A stretch of 64,000 nt of DNA from Enterococcus silesiacus (GCA_001465115.1 CP013614.1:2418001-2482000); one strand, 5' to 3'. Shown: positions 49,503 to 59,977, numbered from the stretch's first letter. Notes: generated from the sequence alone by a model not told the origin. Numbers and translations: made by a program.

Positions 49503-49691
49503 TTAGTTAGCTTGTTCACGCAATACTGTTTTGATGCGTGCAATCGATTGACGTACTTCTTGAATACGTGCAGTGTTTTCTAATTGACCTGTTGCTAGTT
49601 GGAATCTAAGATTAAATAATTCTTCTTTGAATTGCTTTTCTTTTTCAAGCATTTCGGCAGTGGTTAATTCTCTGATTTCTTTAACCTTCAT
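49503..49691 (-). CDS. rpmC: 50S ribosomal protein L29
   Basis: 62-residue L29 at the exit tunnel, where trigger factor and SRP dock. Starts [20 protein letters not shown] at ATG 49691, inside the rplP 3' end (11-nt overlap), with GGTGG upstream. Confidence 0.97.
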   Translation of the reverse strand: MKVKEIRELTTAEMLEKEKQFKEELFNLRFQLATGQLENTARIQEVRQSIARIKTVLREQAN

Positions 49692-50115
49692 TCGATTCAC
49701 CACCCATTTCCTCACGTTTTACAATTTTGGTTTTCACCGGTAATTTGTGGGATGCAAGACGAAGTGCTTCACGAGCTACTTCTTCAGGTACGCCTGCGAT
49801 TTCAAACATGATCTTACCACGTTTAACTGGTGATACCCAGCCTTCAGGTGCCCCTTTACCTTTACCCATACGAACACCGATAGCTTTACTTGTATATGAT
49901 TTATGAGGGAAAATTTTAATCCATACTTTCCCGCCACGTTTCATATAACGAGTCATAGCAATACGGGCAGCTTCGATTTGACGGTTAGTAATCCAGTGAG
50001 ATTCAGTTGCTTGTAAACCCCATTCACCAAATGCTACTTCTTTTCCGCCTTTGGCTTCACCACGCATTTTACCTCTAAATTCACGACGGTGTTTCACACG
50101 TTTAGGTACTAACAT
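49681..50115 (-). CDS. rplP: 50S ribosomal protein L16
   Basis: 144-residue L16 near the peptidyl-transferase centre and A-site t[22 protein letters not shown] and [20 protein letters not shown] are diagnostic. It is only 2 nt after rpsC. Confidence 0.98.
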   Translation of the reverse strand: MLVPKRVKHRREFRGKMRGEAKGGKEVAFGEWGLQATESHWITNRQIEAARIAMTRYMKRGGKVWIKIFPHKSYTSKAIGVRMGKGKGAPEGWVSPVKRGKIMFEIAGVPEEVAREALRLASHKLPVKTKIVKREEMGGESNEG

Positions 50116-50117
50116 GA

Positions 50118-50774
50118 TTATTTCCCTCCTTTCTCAGTGTTTTTTTTCGTTGGAAGAATTTCTCCACGGTAAATCCACACTTTAACTCCTAATTTTCCGT
50201 AAGTTGTGTCTGCTTCTTCCCATGCGTAATCAATATCAGCACGCAAAGTGTGAAGTGGAACTGTACCTTCAGAGTAACCTTCTGAACGAGCAATATCAGC
50301 ACCGTTTAAACGACCTGATACTTGTGTTTTGATACCTTTAGCGCCTGAACGCATAGTGCGTTGGATCGCTTGTTTTTGAGCACGACGGAACGCAACACGG
50401 TTTTCTAATTGACGTGCAATTCCTTCGCCTACTAATTTTGCATCTAAATCTGGTTTTTTGATTTCAATGATGTTGATATGAACTCTTTTACCAGTCAATG
50501 AATTTAATGATTTTCTTAGGTTTTCGACTTCAGATCCGCCTTTACCGATAACCATACCTGGTTTAGCTGTGTGGATTGAAATATTCACACGATTTGCAGC
50601 GCGCTCGATCTCAATTGTAGACACAGCGGCATCAGCAAGTTTTGTCGCGATAAATTTACGGATTCTTAAATCTTCGTGCAAGAACTCAGCATACTCTTTT
50701 TCAGCATACCATTTTGCATCCCAGTCGCGGATGATGCCTACACGCATTCCTATTGGATGTACTTTTTGACCCAC
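50118..50774 (-). CDS. rpsC: 30S ribosomal protein S3
   Basis: 218-residue S3, mRNA entry-channel protein. KH motif [18 protein letters not shown] around residues 75-92; [21 protein letters not shown]-terminus. GTG start behind GAGGAGGG. It is preceded by an unusually long 111-nt spacer from rplV. Confidence 0.98.
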   Translation of the reverse strand: MGQKVHPIGMRVGIIRDWDAKWYAEKEYAEFLHEDLRIRKFIATKLADAAVSTIEIERAANRVNISIHTAKPGMVIGKGGSEVENLRKSLNSLTGKRVHINIIEIKKPDLDAKLVGEGIARQLENRVAFRRAQKQAIQRTMRSGAKGIKTQVSGRLNGADIARSEGYSEGTVPLHTLRADIDYAWEEADTTYGKLGVKVWIYRGEILPTKKNTEKGGK

Positions 50775-50804
50775 TGATTGTCCCTCCTCTTAATCTTTTA
50801 AGGT

Positions 50805-50860
50805 TCGGTAGTCACTATCTTTTAATACTCAGTATCAAAGATAATGATCCTCCTCTTATT
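50805..50860 (-). other. Hairpin and duplicate ribosome-binding site in the rplV-rpsC spacer
   Basis: On the minus strand AAGAGGAGGATC occurs before a stem (CATTATCTTT..TACT/AGTAT..AAAAGATAGTG), and a second AAGAGGAGGGAC precedes the rpsC GTG. The first site has no convincing reading frame behind it. It looks like a small local duplication or regulatory stem. Confidence 0.45.
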
Positions 50861-50885
50861 AAGTGACGTCTGTTTAAAAACAGAA

Positions 50886-51233
50886 TTATTTTTCTGATAC
50901 GACTACTGTAAGATGACTTGTACGTTTGTTAATTGGTGATGCTGAACCTTTTGCACGTGGACGGAAGCGTTTCATTGTTGGTCCTTCGTTAACAAATGCT
51001 TCAGATACTACTAAGTTTTCAACGTCTAAGTCAAAGTTATTTTCTGCGTTAGCAACTGCTGACATTAAAACTTTTTCAATGATTCCAGCAGATTTGTTTG
51101 GCATGAATTTCAAAATTGAAATTGCATCCGCAACGCTTTTACCTCTGATAAGATCGATTACTAAACGGGCTTTACGAGGTGAAGTGCGAACTGTTTTAGC
51201 AGTTGCCTTAGCTGATGTAATTTGTTCTGACAT
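50886..51233 (-). CDS. rplV: 50S ribosomal protein L22
   Basis: 115-residue L22, whose beta-hairpin lines the exit tunnel (macrolide resistance site). [20 protein letters not shown] start at ATG 51233, 9 nt after GGGGAGG; the ATG two codons earlier is too close. The hairpin [20 protein letters not shown] is wild-type-like. Confidence 0.97.
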   Translation of the reverse strand: MSEQITSAKATAKTVRTSPRKARLVIDLIRGKSVADAISILKFMPNKSAGIIEKVLMSAVANAENNFDLDVENLVVSEAFVNEGPTMKRFRPRAKGSASPINKRTSHLTVVVSEK

Positions 51234-51254
51234 TTGCATTTCCTCCCCTCAAAA

Positions 51255-51533
51255 TTAACGTCTAGTTTTCTTATCGTCAGCTCCGTGGCCACGATAAGTT
51301 CTAGTTGGTGCAAATTCACCTAATTTATGTCCTACCATGTCTTCTTGAATGTATACTGGAACGTGTTTACGTCCATCATATACGGCAATTGTAAATCCAA
51401 CGAATGTTGGAAAAATTGTAGAACGGCGAGACCAAGTTTTAATTACTTTCTTCTTTTCGGCACCTTGTTGAGCTTCAACTTTTTTCATTAAATGCTCATC
51501 AGCGAAAGGTCCTTTTTTCAAACTACGACCCAT
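51255..51533 (-). CDS. rpsS: 30S ribosomal protein S19
   Basis: 92-residue S19 in the small-subunit head. [19 protein letters not shown] and [20 protein letters not shown] are diagnostic. It lies 21 nt upstream of rplV. Confidence 0.98.
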   Translation of the reverse strand: MGRSLKKGPFADEHLMKKVEAQQGAEKKKVIKTWSRRSTIFPTFVGFTIAVYDGRKHVPVYIQEDMVGHKLGEFAPTRTYRGHGADDKKTRR

Positions 51534-51575
51534 GGTGAACCTCCTCTCAAAATGTACGACACATGGTCAAAAAAA

Positions 51576-52406
51576 TTATTTAGTACGACGACGAACGATA
51601 AATTTGTCGGATTTAGCTCTTTTATTACGAGTTTTCAAGCCGATAGCTGGTTGACCCCAAGGTGATACTGGAGCTTTACGTCCAATCGGTTGTTTACCTT
51701 CACCACCACCGTGTGGGTGATCATTCGGGTTCATTACGCTACCACGAACTGTTGGGCGTTTACGCATCCAACGAGAGCGGCCAGCTTTACCAATGTTGAT
51801 TAATTCGTGTTGTTCGTTACCAACAGCACCGATAGTTGCACGGCAAGTTGCTAAGATCATACGAACTTCGCCTGAGTTCAAACGAATCAATACGTATTTG
51901 CCTTCTTTACCAAGTACTTGTGCACTTGTTCCAGCAGAACGAATCAATTGACCGCCTTTACCAGGTTTCATTTCAATGTTGTGGACAACAGTACCGACTG
52001 GAATGTTTTCCAATGGTAATGCGTTCCCTACTTTAATATCTGCATCAGTACCAGAAACAAGGCGCATGCCTACTTCCAATCCTTTTGGTGCTAGAATGTA
52101 TGCTTTGATTCCATCTTCGTAATGTACTAACGCGATGTTAGCAGAACGGTTTGGATCATACTCGATAGTTTTGACAACCGCTACAACGTTATCTTTATTA
52201 CGTTTGAAGTCGATCATACGGTATTGACGTTTGTGACCGCCACCTTGATGACGAACTGTAATACGACCATTGTTGTTACGACCGGCATGGTTTTTTAATG
52301 GCGCCAACAACGTTTTTTCAGGTGTTGATGTCGTGATTTCAGCAAAATCAGATGCTGTCATATTACGACGGCCATTTGTGGTAGGTTTATACTTTTTAAT
52401 CGCCAC
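51576..52406 (-). CDS. rplB: 50S ribosomal protein L2
   Basis: 276-residue L2, needed for subunit association and peptidyl transfer. [21 protein letters not shown]-terminus; the essential C-terminal His region is [22 protein letters not shown] start behind GGGAGGG. Confidence 0.98.
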   Translation of the reverse strand: MAIKKYKPTTNGRRNMTASDFAEITTSTPEKTLLAPLKNHAGRNNNGRITVRHQGGGHKRQYRMIDFKRNKDNVVAVVKTIEYDPNRSANIALVHYEDGIKAYILAPKGLEVGMRLVSGTDADIKVGNALPLENIPVGTVVHNIEMKPGKGGQLIRSAGTSAQVLGKEGKYVLIRLNSGEVRMILATCRATIGAVGNEQHELINIGKAGRSRWMRKRPTVRGSVMNPNDHPHGGGEGKQPIGRKAPVSPWGQPAIGLKTRNKRAKSDKFIVRRRTK

Positions 52407-52444
52407 GTCTTTTTCCCTCCCATTTAATAGTTAACATGGACTGC

Positions 52445-52735
52445 TTATTCAGCAGCATCGAAAATTTGAATTTCTTTTGAATCATCTGTTAATGTCACAA
52501 CAGCTTTGCGACGTTTTTTTGTGTAACCAGCGTGTTTGCCCATACGTTTAAATTTAGGGCGCACGTTAATGATGTTTACGTTTTTAACTTTAACATCAAA
52601 TGCTGCTACAACAGCTTGTTTTACTAAAGTTTTGTTCGCGCGAGTGTCCACTTCGAAAGTGTATTTCTTTTCGTCCATAGCAAGCATGGATTTTTCAGTG
52701 ATCACTGGGCGTTTGATTACGTCTAGTAAGTTCAT
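52445..52735 (-). CDS. rplW: 50S ribosomal protein L23
   Basis: 96-residue L23 at the exit tunnel, docking trigger factor and [23 protein letters not shown] and [19 protein letters not shown] are conserved. Its ATG overlaps the rplD stop by one base. Confidence 0.97.
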   Translation of the reverse strand: MNLLDVIKRPVITEKSMLAMDEKKYTFEVDTRANKTLVKQAVVAAFDVKVKNVNIINVRPKFKRMGKHAGYTKKRRKAVVTLTDDSKEIQIFDAAE

Positions 52736-53358
52736 TATGCAAGCACCTCCTCAATTTGAGTAAGAGCAGTTTGTGTTGCCAATACTTTAGTATTAGAAAC
52801 GATATCTAAAACACTTACGTTATCAGAAGTTACTACAGAAACGTTTGGTAGATTACGTGCAGACAACGCTGCAAAATCATTTCCTGTTTCTAAAACAACT
52901 AATACTTTCGCATCAATAGATAAGTTTGATAAAACTTGTTTGAATTCTTTTGTTTTTGGAGCATCAAAGCCTAACGCTTCAACTGCTACCAAGTTGTTTT
53001 CAGCAACTTTATCTGACAATACAGATTTCATTGCTAAACGACGAACTTTTTTAGGAAGTTTGTAGCTGTAAGAACGTGGTGTTGGTCCGAAGACTACGCC
53101 ACCTCCACGCCATTGTGGTGAACGAATTGAACCTTGACGAGCACGACCAGTTCCTTTTTGACGCCATGGTTTGCGACCACCGCCACGAACTTCTCCGCGG
53201 TGTTTTACTGAGTGTGTACCTTGTCTTAATGAAGCACGTTGCATGATGATTGCATCGTAGACAACTGATTCATTAGGTTCGATTCCGAAAATCTCTTCGT
53301 TTAAAGTGATTTCACCATTTTGAGTTCCATCTTGTTTAAATAATGCTACATTCGGCAT
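52735..53358 (-). CDS. rplD: 50S ribosomal protein L4
   Basis: 207-residue L4, which reaches into the exit tunnel through the loop [19 protein letters not shown]. In E. coli and Bacillus L4 also represses its own operon through the S10 leader. ATG behind an AGGAGG-type site; translationally coupled to rplW. Confidence 0.98.
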   Translation of the reverse strand: MPNVALFKQDGTQNGEITLNEEIFGIEPNESVVYDAIIMQRASLRQGTHSVKHRGEVRGGGRKPWRQKGTGRARQGSIRSPQWRGGGVVFGPTPRSYSYKLPKKVRRLAMKSVLSDKVAENNLVAVEALGFDAPKTKEFKQVLSNLSIDAKVLVVLETGNDFAALSARNLPNVSVVTSDNVSVLDIVSNTKVLATQTALTQIEEVLA

Positions 53359-53383
53359 TCCTTAGTTCCTCCTTTCCCTACGC

Positions 53384-54013
53384 TTATTTAGCTTTCACAG
53401 CTGATTTGATTGTGATTAATGATTTTTTTGCTCCAGGAATGTTCCCTTTGATCATGATTACATTTCTTTCAGCGTCCACTTTAACAATTTCAAGGTTTTG
53501 AATTGTTACGCGGTTACCACCCATACGGCCGGCAAGTTTTTTATTTTTAAATACACGGTTAGGTGCAACTGGACCCATTGACCCAGGACGACGGTGGTAA
53601 CGTGAACCGTGACTCATTGGTCCGCGGCTTTGTCCGTGACGTTTGATAACGCCTTGGAATCCTTTACCTTTCGAAGTTCCTGTAACATCAATAATGTCTC
53701 CTGCTTGGAAAACATCTACCTTAATTTCTTTACCTACTTCATATTCTCCTAGCTCAACATTTTTGAATTCCTTAATGAAGCGCTTAGGAGCCGTGTTTGC
53801 TTTTGCAACATGACCTTTCGCAGGTTTGTTTGATAAAACTTCACGTTTGTCTTGGTAACCGATTTGGATAGCTTCGTATCCGTCAGTCGCAACAGTTTTT
53901 ACTTGTAAAACTACGTTTGGCGTAGCTTCAACTACTGTTACTGGAATTAATTCACCAGACTCAGTAAAGATTTGTGTCATTCCCACTTTTTTCCCTAAGA
54001 TTCCTTTGGTCAT
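53384..54013 (-). CDS. rplC: 50S ribosomal protein L3
   Basis: 209-residue L3, an early assembly protein whose extension approaches the peptidyl-transferase centre. [16 protein letters not shown] and the extension [20 protein letters not shown] are diagnostic. It follows rpsJ by 24 nt. Confidence 0.98.
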   Translation of the reverse strand: MTKGILGKKVGMTQIFTESGELIPVTVVEATPNVVLQVKTVATDGYEAIQIGYQDKREVLSNKPAKGHVAKANTAPKRFIKEFKNVELGEYEVGKEIKVDVFQAGDIIDVTGTSKGKGFQGVIKRHGQSRGPMSHGSRYHRRPGSMGPVAPNRVFKNKKLAGRMGGNRVTIQNLEIVKVDAERNVIMIKGNIPGAKKSLITIKSAVKAK

Positions 54014-54037
54014 GAGTACACCTCCATTGTCTTGATT

Positions 54038-54346
54038 TTATAGTTTGATTTCAATATTCACACCAGATGGTAAGTCAAGCTTCATTAAAGCATCAACTGT
54101 TTTTGGTGTTGGGTTCACAATGTCGATTAGACGTTTGTGCGTACGCATTTCGAATTGTTCGCGTGAATCTTTGTATTTATGAGTCGCACGAATAACTGTG
54201 TAAAGTGAGCGTTCTGTTGGTAATGGAATTGGTCCTGACACGTCAGCTCCAGTTCTTTTTGCTGTTTCCACAATTTTATCCGCTGATTGATCCAAAATAC
54301 GGTGTTCATACGCTTTTAAACGGATACGAATTTTTTGTTTTGCCAT
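54038..54346 (-). CDS. rpsJ: 30S ribosomal protein S10 (NusE)
   Basis: 102-residue S10, also the NusE partner of NusB/NusG in rRNA antitermination. Starts [20 protein letters not shown] at ATG 54346 behind GAAGGAGGG; the upstream in-frame ATG precedes that site. First gene of the S10 operon, about 170 nt after its promoter. Confidence 0.98.
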   Translation of the reverse strand: MAKQKIRIRLKAYEHRILDQSADKIVETAKRTGADVSGPIPLPTERSLYTVIRATHKYKDSREQFEMRTHKRLIDIVNPTPKTVDALMKLDLPSGVNIEIKL

Positions 54347-54518
54347 CTTGTTCCCTCCTTCGCCTATTTTGAAAGTAGACATAGCTCCACGAAAATTTTT
54401 CCGTCACGCTCGTTCGTGGCAAAGCGTCCGGGCGTGTCGCAACCTCTCGTTTCTTAGCCGGTAGATCAAAAGCTTGATTTACCTATGCTTTTACACTTCT
54501 GTAAATAGCACCTTTGTA
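54347..54518 (-). promoter_or_regulatory. S10-operon mRNA leader
   Basis: About 170 untranslated nt between the promoter and rpsJ, GC-rich relative to the surroundings, with pairings such as CCACGAA...TTCGTGG flanking a GCGTGACGGAAAAATTT loop. Its position fits the S10 leader through which L4 represses the operon in other bacteria. I did not match it to a known covariance model; autoregulation is inferred. Confidence 0.55.
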
Positions 54519-54547
54519 ATTATATTATAGAAACATAGTAATAGCAA
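54519..54547 (-). promoter_or_regulatory. Promoter of the S10 ribosomal operon
   Basis: The minus strand has TTGCTA (54542-54547), a 17-nt spacer and a perfect TATAAT (54519-54524). It is the only strong promoter seen upstream of rpsJ. The rest of the ~495-nt gene-free stretch up to 54841 contains the leader and the inverted repeat at 54714-54754. Confidence 0.88.
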
Positions 54548-54713
54548 GGATTTTTTCAGAAAAAGATGACTTTTTTCCTGTAACCATTTTCTTGAAGAGT
54601 ATTTTCTCTTTTATTGATTCATTCGATCAACAGCTTTACTCTTTATTATAGAAGGAAAATATTCTATGTACATTTTTGATCGAACCATATTTTGCACTTT
54701 CAGACAAAAAAGA

Positions 54714-54754
54714 TGAGAGTGGAACCTCACTTTTTGAGTCAGGTTCCAATCTCA
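54714..54754 (-). terminator. Dispersed terminator-like inverted repeat, copy D (end of inositol operon)
   Basis: TGAGAGTGGAACCT pairs with AGGTTCCAATCTCA (one mismatch), with an inner ACTttttgAGT. On the minus strand it is followed by CTTTTTTGTC, so it can end the inositol operon 88 nt past the last gene. Confidence 0.75.
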
Positions 54755-54841
54755 TGCAATTCGGATCAATGGTGAACACCAGGTCAACCTCTTCTTATGC
54801 TTTTATTTCAACTCAAGCTTTTATCTCACCACACTATCCTT

Positions 54842-55150
54842 TTACTGCACGTCACTAATAATCTGTTCAATGTTCATATACTGGAAATCCTCTGGTTTTA
54901 TAAAGACGATTTTTGACGTACATTTTTGTTGATCAATAATTTCCTGGATTTTTTCTTTGTATCGTGCAACTTGTGGTGTTAAAAGCAACACATCATAATC
55001 TTTGAATTCCAGTTTTTCCTGCACGCGGCTTACAGGTGCATAATCAATCACGTAATCCAAATGCTTTTTTCTAAGCGTTTCAAGTATTTTAGATACCAAT
55101 AAAGAAGCGCTGATTCCAGCCTCACAAATAATTAATATATTTTTTTCCAT
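54842..55150 (-). CDS. Lone PTS EIIB component (lactose/cellobiose type)
   Basis: 102-residue EIIB with the P-loop-like phosphorylation site IICEAGISASLLVSKI, phosphorylatable C9. EIIB of this class passes phosphate from EIIA to the incoming sugar. There is no EIIA or EIIC gene beside it; it is the last gene of the inositol cluster, 62 nt after the symporter gene, and so may serve a regulatory role or a distant permease. The usual second residue of the active loop (CSAG) is E here (CEAG). Confidence 0.82.
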   Translation of the reverse strand: MEKNILIICEAGISASLLVSKILETLRKKHLDYVIDYAPVSRVQEKLEFKDYDVLLLTPQVARYKEKIQEIIDQQKCTSKIVFIKPEDFQYMNIEQIISDVQ

Positions 55151-55212
55151 GCCAAACCTCCTTAACTAAAATTCAGTATTGCTTCAAACAATCCCAGTAG
55201 ACAAAGCAAGAT

Positions 55213-56814
55213 TCATCGTAAACTAGCAAATCCTATCGGAGAAAAAGCGATATAAGTTAAAATAACGATGCCAACCAGCGCAACCGAAACAACTTTCGAA
55301 TAGCGCCACGGTTTGATGTCAACTTTTGTATCAAATGAATCCAGCACAAAATTTCCGTCTGGTTTCAATTTGGAGATACCCAACATAATCACGACATCTA
55401 AAAAAAATAGAAGACTCAGCACATATAAGAAATGAATATCTTTAAGGAACACTTTTGATAACGCATACAATACAATATGGATTGCAATTGTTGATTTAGC
55501 CGCAATAGCAGTTGCCGTTTTTGAGTAAAAGGCAAATAGAATAATTACCAACAATGGCATATTGTACAGACCATTAAATTCTTGAACAAATTGATACAAA
55601 CCTGCTGGCGCAAATGAAATAAATGGCGCAACAACGACCGAGATCACGCCAACTATGATCGTTACGATTTTTCCTGCTCGTGCGATTTGTTTATCGTCTG
55701 CTTGTTTATTGATCACAGGTTTGTAAAAATCAAGCGAGAATAACGTAGCCGTTGCATTTAAGGCACCCGCAAATGAAGATAAAATTGCTCCAAAGATCAC
55801 TGCAGCAAAAACACCAAACAACGCTTGCGGTAAGACCTCAGTTACAAGATACGGATAGGCATTGTCTGGATTACTCATCAGTGCATCACCAAATATATTC
55901 CGAGCAACAATTCCTGGGAATACTAAAAACAAAGCGCCGAATACTTTGAAAATCCCGACAATAAAGGTTCCTTTTTGCGCTTCTGCCAGATTTTTTCCTG
56001 ACAAAGCTTTTTGCACGATCATCTGGTTAGTACACCAGAAATATAAATTATTAAATAGCATCCCTGTAATCAATGTAGGCCACGGTACGATCGCTGAATC
56101 GATCGCCCCTACAGAATTAAGCAGCCAAGGTGTATGATCCACAATATAGTCGATCCCACCAATAAAATGACCATCGCCTAACTTCATGACACCCAAAATC
56201 GGTATCAACAAGCCACAAATCAACAAGCCTACACCGTAGACAGTATCACTATTTGCACTCAAGGATAATCCACCAATCAATAAATAGAGAATGCCGACAA
56301 TACCGATGATTAAAGCAACTAAAATAATAGCGACGATCGGACGAACGCCTAATAATTCATCAATATGGAAAATTTTATTAAACACTAATGACCCTGAATA
56401 TAAAACAACTGGTAAAAATGAAATCATATAGGTCACAATAAATAAAATTGAAATTACTCTTTTAGTCACTGTATCATAACGAATCTCAATAAAATCTGAA
56501 ATCGTGTTAATGCCGTATTTAAAATATTTTGGTAAAAAGATGACCGCTAAAGCAACAATCGCAATCGCAGCTGTTACTTCCCAAGCCATTACTTCCATAC
56601 CGGCATGATAACTTTGACCATTTTGACCAACAATTTGCTCGGTTGATAAGTTTGTCATGATAATTGAACCTGCGATCGGCAAGGCCGTTAAGCTTCTGCC
56701 GCCCATAAAGAAGCCCTCTGAACCAGAAGTGTCCACACCTTTTGCACGCCGATAAGCAAATAACCAGACACAGGCAACAATTACAACAAAACTGATGAGA
56801 GAAAATATATTCAT
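55213..56814 (-). CDS. SSS-family (SLC5-like) sodium:solute symporter, probable inositol importer
   Basis: 533-residue symporter with about 14 hydrophobic helices. FFMGGRSLTALPIAGSIIMT and LSTEQIVGQNGQSYHAGM match the glucose/inositol branch of the family; SFAGALNATATLFSLDFYKP is the conserved Na+-site region. It lies 23 nt downstream of iolE, so inositol or an isomer is the likely substrate. B. subtilis uses the unrelated MFS carrier IolT, so this is a substitution of transporter type. Confidence 0.9.
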   Translation of the reverse strand: MNIFSLISFVVIVACVWLFAYRRAKGVDTSGSEGFFMGGRSLTALPIAGSIIMTNLSTEQIVGQNGQSYHAGMEVMAWEVTAAIAIVALAVIFLPKYFKYGINTISDFIEIRYDTVTKRVISILFIVTYMISFLPVVLYSGSLVFNKIFHIDELLGVRPIVAIILVALIIGIVGILYLLIGGLSLSANSDTVYGVGLLICGLLIPILGVMKLGDGHFIGGIDYIVDHTPWLLNSVGAIDSAIVPWPTLITGMLFNNLYFWCTNQMIVQKALSGKNLAEAQKGTFIVGIFKVFGALFLVFPGIVARNIFGDALMSNPDNAYPYLVTEVLPQALFGVFAAVIFGAILSSFAGALNATATLFSLDFYKPVINKQADDKQIARAGKIVTIIVGVISVVVAPFISFAPAGLYQFVQEFNGLYNMPLLVIILFAFYSKTATAIAAKSTIAIHIVLYALSKVFLKDIHFLYVLSLLFFLDVVIMLGISKLKPDGNFVLDSFDTKVDIKPWRYSKVVSVALVGIVILTYIAFSPIGFASLR

Positions 56815-56837
56815 ATGCTCCCGCTCCTTCTTCGGTT

Positions 56838-57731
56838 TTAGTTATTCGTGATTTCACGAATATATTTTCTCGCCTTCACCGCATATTCAAAAGGATTGGC
56901 TTTGGCTGGATCTTGTTCTGCTTCAACAACGATCCACCCTTCATAACCGCTACTTTTGATTGCTTCCCAAACCGGCTTAAAATCGATCATCCCGTCTCCC
57001 GGAACAGTAAACACGCCTGCTTTAACTGCATTTAAAAAACTTTGATCTGTTGCTTTCACTTGTCCAGCGACTTCTTCTCGAATGTCTTTAAAATGGATGT
57101 GCTTGATTCGTTCTTGATAGGTTTGGTAGATAGAAATCGGGTCTTCACCTGAAAAAACTAGGTGTCCAGTATCGAATAGCAAAGAGACTTTTGCTGGATC
57201 TGTCATTTTCATTAGCTGATCAATTTCTTCTGTCGTTTGCACTCCAGTCCCCATATGATGGTGATAAACGATTGTCATACCTTTGGCATTCGCCAATTCG
57301 CCTAAGCGTTCTAAGCCAGAAGCTAGGTCTTGCCATTCTTGTGCAGTAAACACAGGTTTTTCTTTAAAAATAGGGATTCCCATCTGCCCTTGAATGCTGT
57401 GTCCTTGTTCTGAAACGACAATCACTTTGGCTCCCATAGCATGTAGAAAATTCATATGTTCAATAAAGGCTTTCTCTGTTTCCTCGTATGGCTTGATTGT
57501 TAAAAATGCGCTGAACCAGGCACTTGCCACTGATAGCCCCCGAATATCAAGGTACGGGCGCAAAACTTTCGGATCTTTAGGATACTTATTACCGATTTCT
57601 GTCCCAACAAAACCTGCTAAAGCCATCTCACTAATACACTGTTCAAACGTATTCTCTTTGCCAAGTTCTGGCATATCATCATTAGTCCATGCAATCGGCG
57701 CAATACCTAAACGGATTTTCGACTCATTCAT
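56838..57731 (-). CDS. iolE: Myo-inosose-2 dehydratase IolE
   Basis: 297-residue TIM-barrel metalloenzyme that dehydrates 2-keto-myo-inositol to the trihydroxycyclohexane-1,2-dione. LGIAPIAWTNDDMPELG is the IolE N-terminal signature; metal-binding residues lie in VYHHHMGTGV, LLFDTGHLVFSGED, IHFKD and VVEAEQD. It lies 33 nt after the second dehydrogenase gene. Confidence 0.95.
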   Translation of the reverse strand: MNESKIRLGIAPIAWTNDDMPELGKENTFEQCISEMALAGFVGTEIGNKYPKDPKVLRPYLDIRGLSVASAWFSAFLTIKPYEETEKAFIEHMNFLHAMGAKVIVVSEQGHSIQGQMGIPIFKEKPVFTAQEWQDLASGLERLGELANAKGMTIVYHHHMGTGVQTTEEIDQLMKMTDPAKVSLLFDTGHLVFSGEDPISIYQTYQERIKHIHFKDIREEVAGQVKATDQSFLNAVKAGVFTVPGDGMIDFKPVWEAIKSSGYEGWIVVEAEQDPAKANPFEYAVKARKYIREITNN

Positions 57732-57764
57732 TTTATTTTTTCTCCCCTTTCTAAGGAATGTTGC

Positions 57765-58793
57765 TTATATAGTTTCAATGGTAATCAATTGATTTGTCTC
57801 AAACGATTCTTTACATGCTAAAGCGACCTTAGTTGATTGAAGCCCATCATAGGCTGTCACTTCTGGCTGACGTTTTTCTCTAATACAAGCAATAAATTCT
57901 TTTGCTTCATTGATAAACGCTTCGCGAAATCTTTCTGGAAAATCCTGTGAGCAAGCCCGGACAACACCTTGTTTATTCATCACTGTTACTAAGTTTTTCT
58001 CTGGCGCTGCTGCCACACGTAACATGCCCTTGGTTCCAATCAATTCTGTTTCCACATGATAGCCATGGTGGCAATTTCGACCTGCGACTAAGATCGCCAT
58101 CGCTTGATTTTCCAACTGCATCATGGCGGCTCCAGTCTCTAATTCTCCCACCTCATCTAACTCAGGATAAGCAGCATTTTTCCCGATTGCCCAGACTCTA
58201 TCAACTTCTTTTTTCATAAACCAGCGAACTAAATCAATATCATGGATCGACATATCCATGAATATCCCTCCACTGTCACTGGCTCCTGCGAATTTCACGA
58301 AACTTTCCATGCCTGAGCTAGGATCAATGCTATAACAGCGCATTAGCGTCAACTCACCTAACGCTCCAGAATCTACTAGCTGTTTGGCATATTGATAGGA
58401 ATCATCATAACGTCGCATAAACCCTAACATAAAGACTTGCTCCGGATGACTTTCAATCACTTGCGTAGTTTCTTTTATTTCAGCTAAATCCAATCCGATT
58501 GGTTTTTCGCTAAAAACATGTTTTCCATTTTCCATTGCTAATCGAATCTGTTCACAGTGAAACCCGGAAGGCGAAACAATGAACACGGCATCAATTGAAG
58601 GGCTCTTAACCATCTCTTCATATTTTTTATAGGTTTCTTCCACACCTAACTCTGTTACAGCGTAAGCTAATTCTTCTTGAACAACACTACAGGCCGCAAC
58701 TAGTTGACAGCCTTGAACATTTTCGGCTAAGTTTTTTGCATGCACTTTGCCTAAGCGACCTAACCCGACGATTCCTACTTTAATTTTTTCCAT
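57765..58793 (-). CDS. IolG-like inositol dehydrogenase, second paralogue
   Basis: 342-residue GFO/IDH/MocA oxidoreductase. NAD-binding GLGRLGKVHAKN (residues 10-21), catalytic Lys in SEKPIGL, and DMSIHDIDLVRWF with the active His/Asp. GFMRRYDDSY is shared with inositol dehydrogenases. Many inositol operons carry extra dehydrogenases for scyllo- or chiro-inositol, so this may widen the substrate range. About 40 nt after the first iolG gene. Confidence 0.9.
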   Translation of the reverse strand: MEKIKVGIVGLGRLGKVHAKNLAENVQGCQLVAACSVVQEELAYAVTELGVEETYKKYEEMVKSPSIDAVFIVSPSGFHCEQIRLAMENGKHVFSEKPIGLDLAEIKETTQVIESHPEQVFMLGFMRRYDDSYQYAKQLVDSGALGELTLMRCYSIDPSSGMESFVKFAGASDSGGIFMDMSIHDIDLVRWFMKKEVDRVWAIGKNAAYPELDEVGELETGAAMMQLENQAMAILVAGRNCHHGYHVETELIGTKGMLRVAAAPEKNLVTVMNKQGVVRACSQDFPERFREAFINEAKEFIACIREKRQPEVTAYDGLQSTKVALACKESFETNQLITIETI

Positions 58794-58832
58794 TTTCAGC
58801 CTCCCAGTAATTTAGTTATAGATATTTTCACC

Positions 58833-59837
58833 TTATTTATATAAACTTGGACAATCAGGCAATTGAATCAGCGCGCGTTCTCCCGTATCTCTCGCTTGCC
58901 CACAGGCATCCATCGTAACCGCAGCAACATAGCCATCCCAAGCAGTCGGTCCCGTTAACTCACCAGACTGAATCGAACGAATCCATAACTCAAATTCATA
59001 ATCATAGGCTTCAATAAAACGAGTTTGCCAGTCTAGCGCGATTTTAGTATAGTTTTTACCTTTTGATTTCACATGAGTATATGCTGGATCTTCTAACCCA
59101 ATTTCACCAGTTTCACAAACAACCTCGCACTTGATATCGTAGCCAAACTGACAATTGACAAAGATTTCTAAATCGATATGAATGCCAGAGGTTGTTTCTA
59201 AAATCAGCATTTGCGGGTCATGCAATTTTTCATGCGTAAAACTTGTTTGCTTTGGCATGATCATTTGCGCAGAAACGTAATCTTCCTGAAGCAGCCAACG
59301 TAATGCATCGATTTCATGTATTCCCGTATTGATGATCGCCATCGGTGTATGATAGTTTTCGTCTGCGGTCGGATTTCTATGTGCACAATGCAGCATCAAT
59401 GGTTCTCCGAATTTTTTTGTTTCGATCGCTTGCTTCAACTCTATATAGCCCCGATCATACCTTCTCATAAAGCCAACTTGAACTAATTTCTTTCCTGCAG
59501 CAATTTCAGCATCAACAATCCGTTTACACCCAGCGCTATCCGTCGCTAGAGGTTTCTCACAAAAAACGTATTTTTTATGTTTAATAGCTTCTAGTACGTA
59601 TTTCTCATGTGTTGGATCCCAAGATGTTACCACTACAATGTCAACATTGGCAGAAGCAATCAATTCTTCTCCCGTTTCAAAAAAAACAGCATCAATTTGA
59701 TCGGCTAAACTTTGTGCTTGTGTCACATTTATATCTGAAACTGCCGTAACATATGCACCTTGTACTTTTTCATTGATCCGTCTGATATGTTCGATTCCAA
59801 TTGCACCTGTTCCGATGACACCTACTTTTAAATCCAT
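58833..59837 (-). CDS. iolG: Myo-inositol 2-dehydrogenase IolG
   Basis: 334-residue NAD-dependent dehydrogenase oxidising myo-inositol to 2-keto-inositol. Rossmann motif VIGTGAIGIEHIRR, catalytic EKPL, GFMRRYDRGYIELKQA and NTGIHEIDALRWLL as in B. subtilis IolG. I chose ATG 59837, 6 nt after GGAGG; the frame runs 26 codons further upstream, but into the iolD-iolG spacer and lacks a site. It is the closer match of the two dehydrogenases to canonical IolG. Confidence 0.93.
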   Translation of the reverse strand: MDLKVGVIGTGAIGIEHIRRINEKVQGAYVTAVSDINVTQAQSLADQIDAVFFETGEELIASANVDIVVVTSWDPTHEKYVLEAIKHKKYVFCEKPLATDSAGCKRIVDAEIAAGKKLVQVGFMRRYDRGYIELKQAIETKKFGEPLMLHCAHRNPTADENYHTPMAIINTGIHEIDALRWLLQEDYVSAQMIMPKQTSFTHEKLHDPQMLILETTSGIHIDLEIFVNCQFGYDIKCEVVCETGEIGLEDPAYTHVKSKGKNYTKIALDWQTRFIEAYDYEFELWIRSIQSGELTGPTAWDGYVAAVTMDACGQARDTGERALIQLPDCPSLYK

Positions 59838-59977
59838 TGTGTTACCTCCATTTTCTATTTTTTCACAAACCTGTCGGACAAGTTCTTTTATGCTTACAGT
59901 TGTATTCGCTTTCAATTCTATTCAACTGTTTATCTGCTCCTTTTAAAAGAAGCAGATAAACGACTTTTTTTAGAGTG

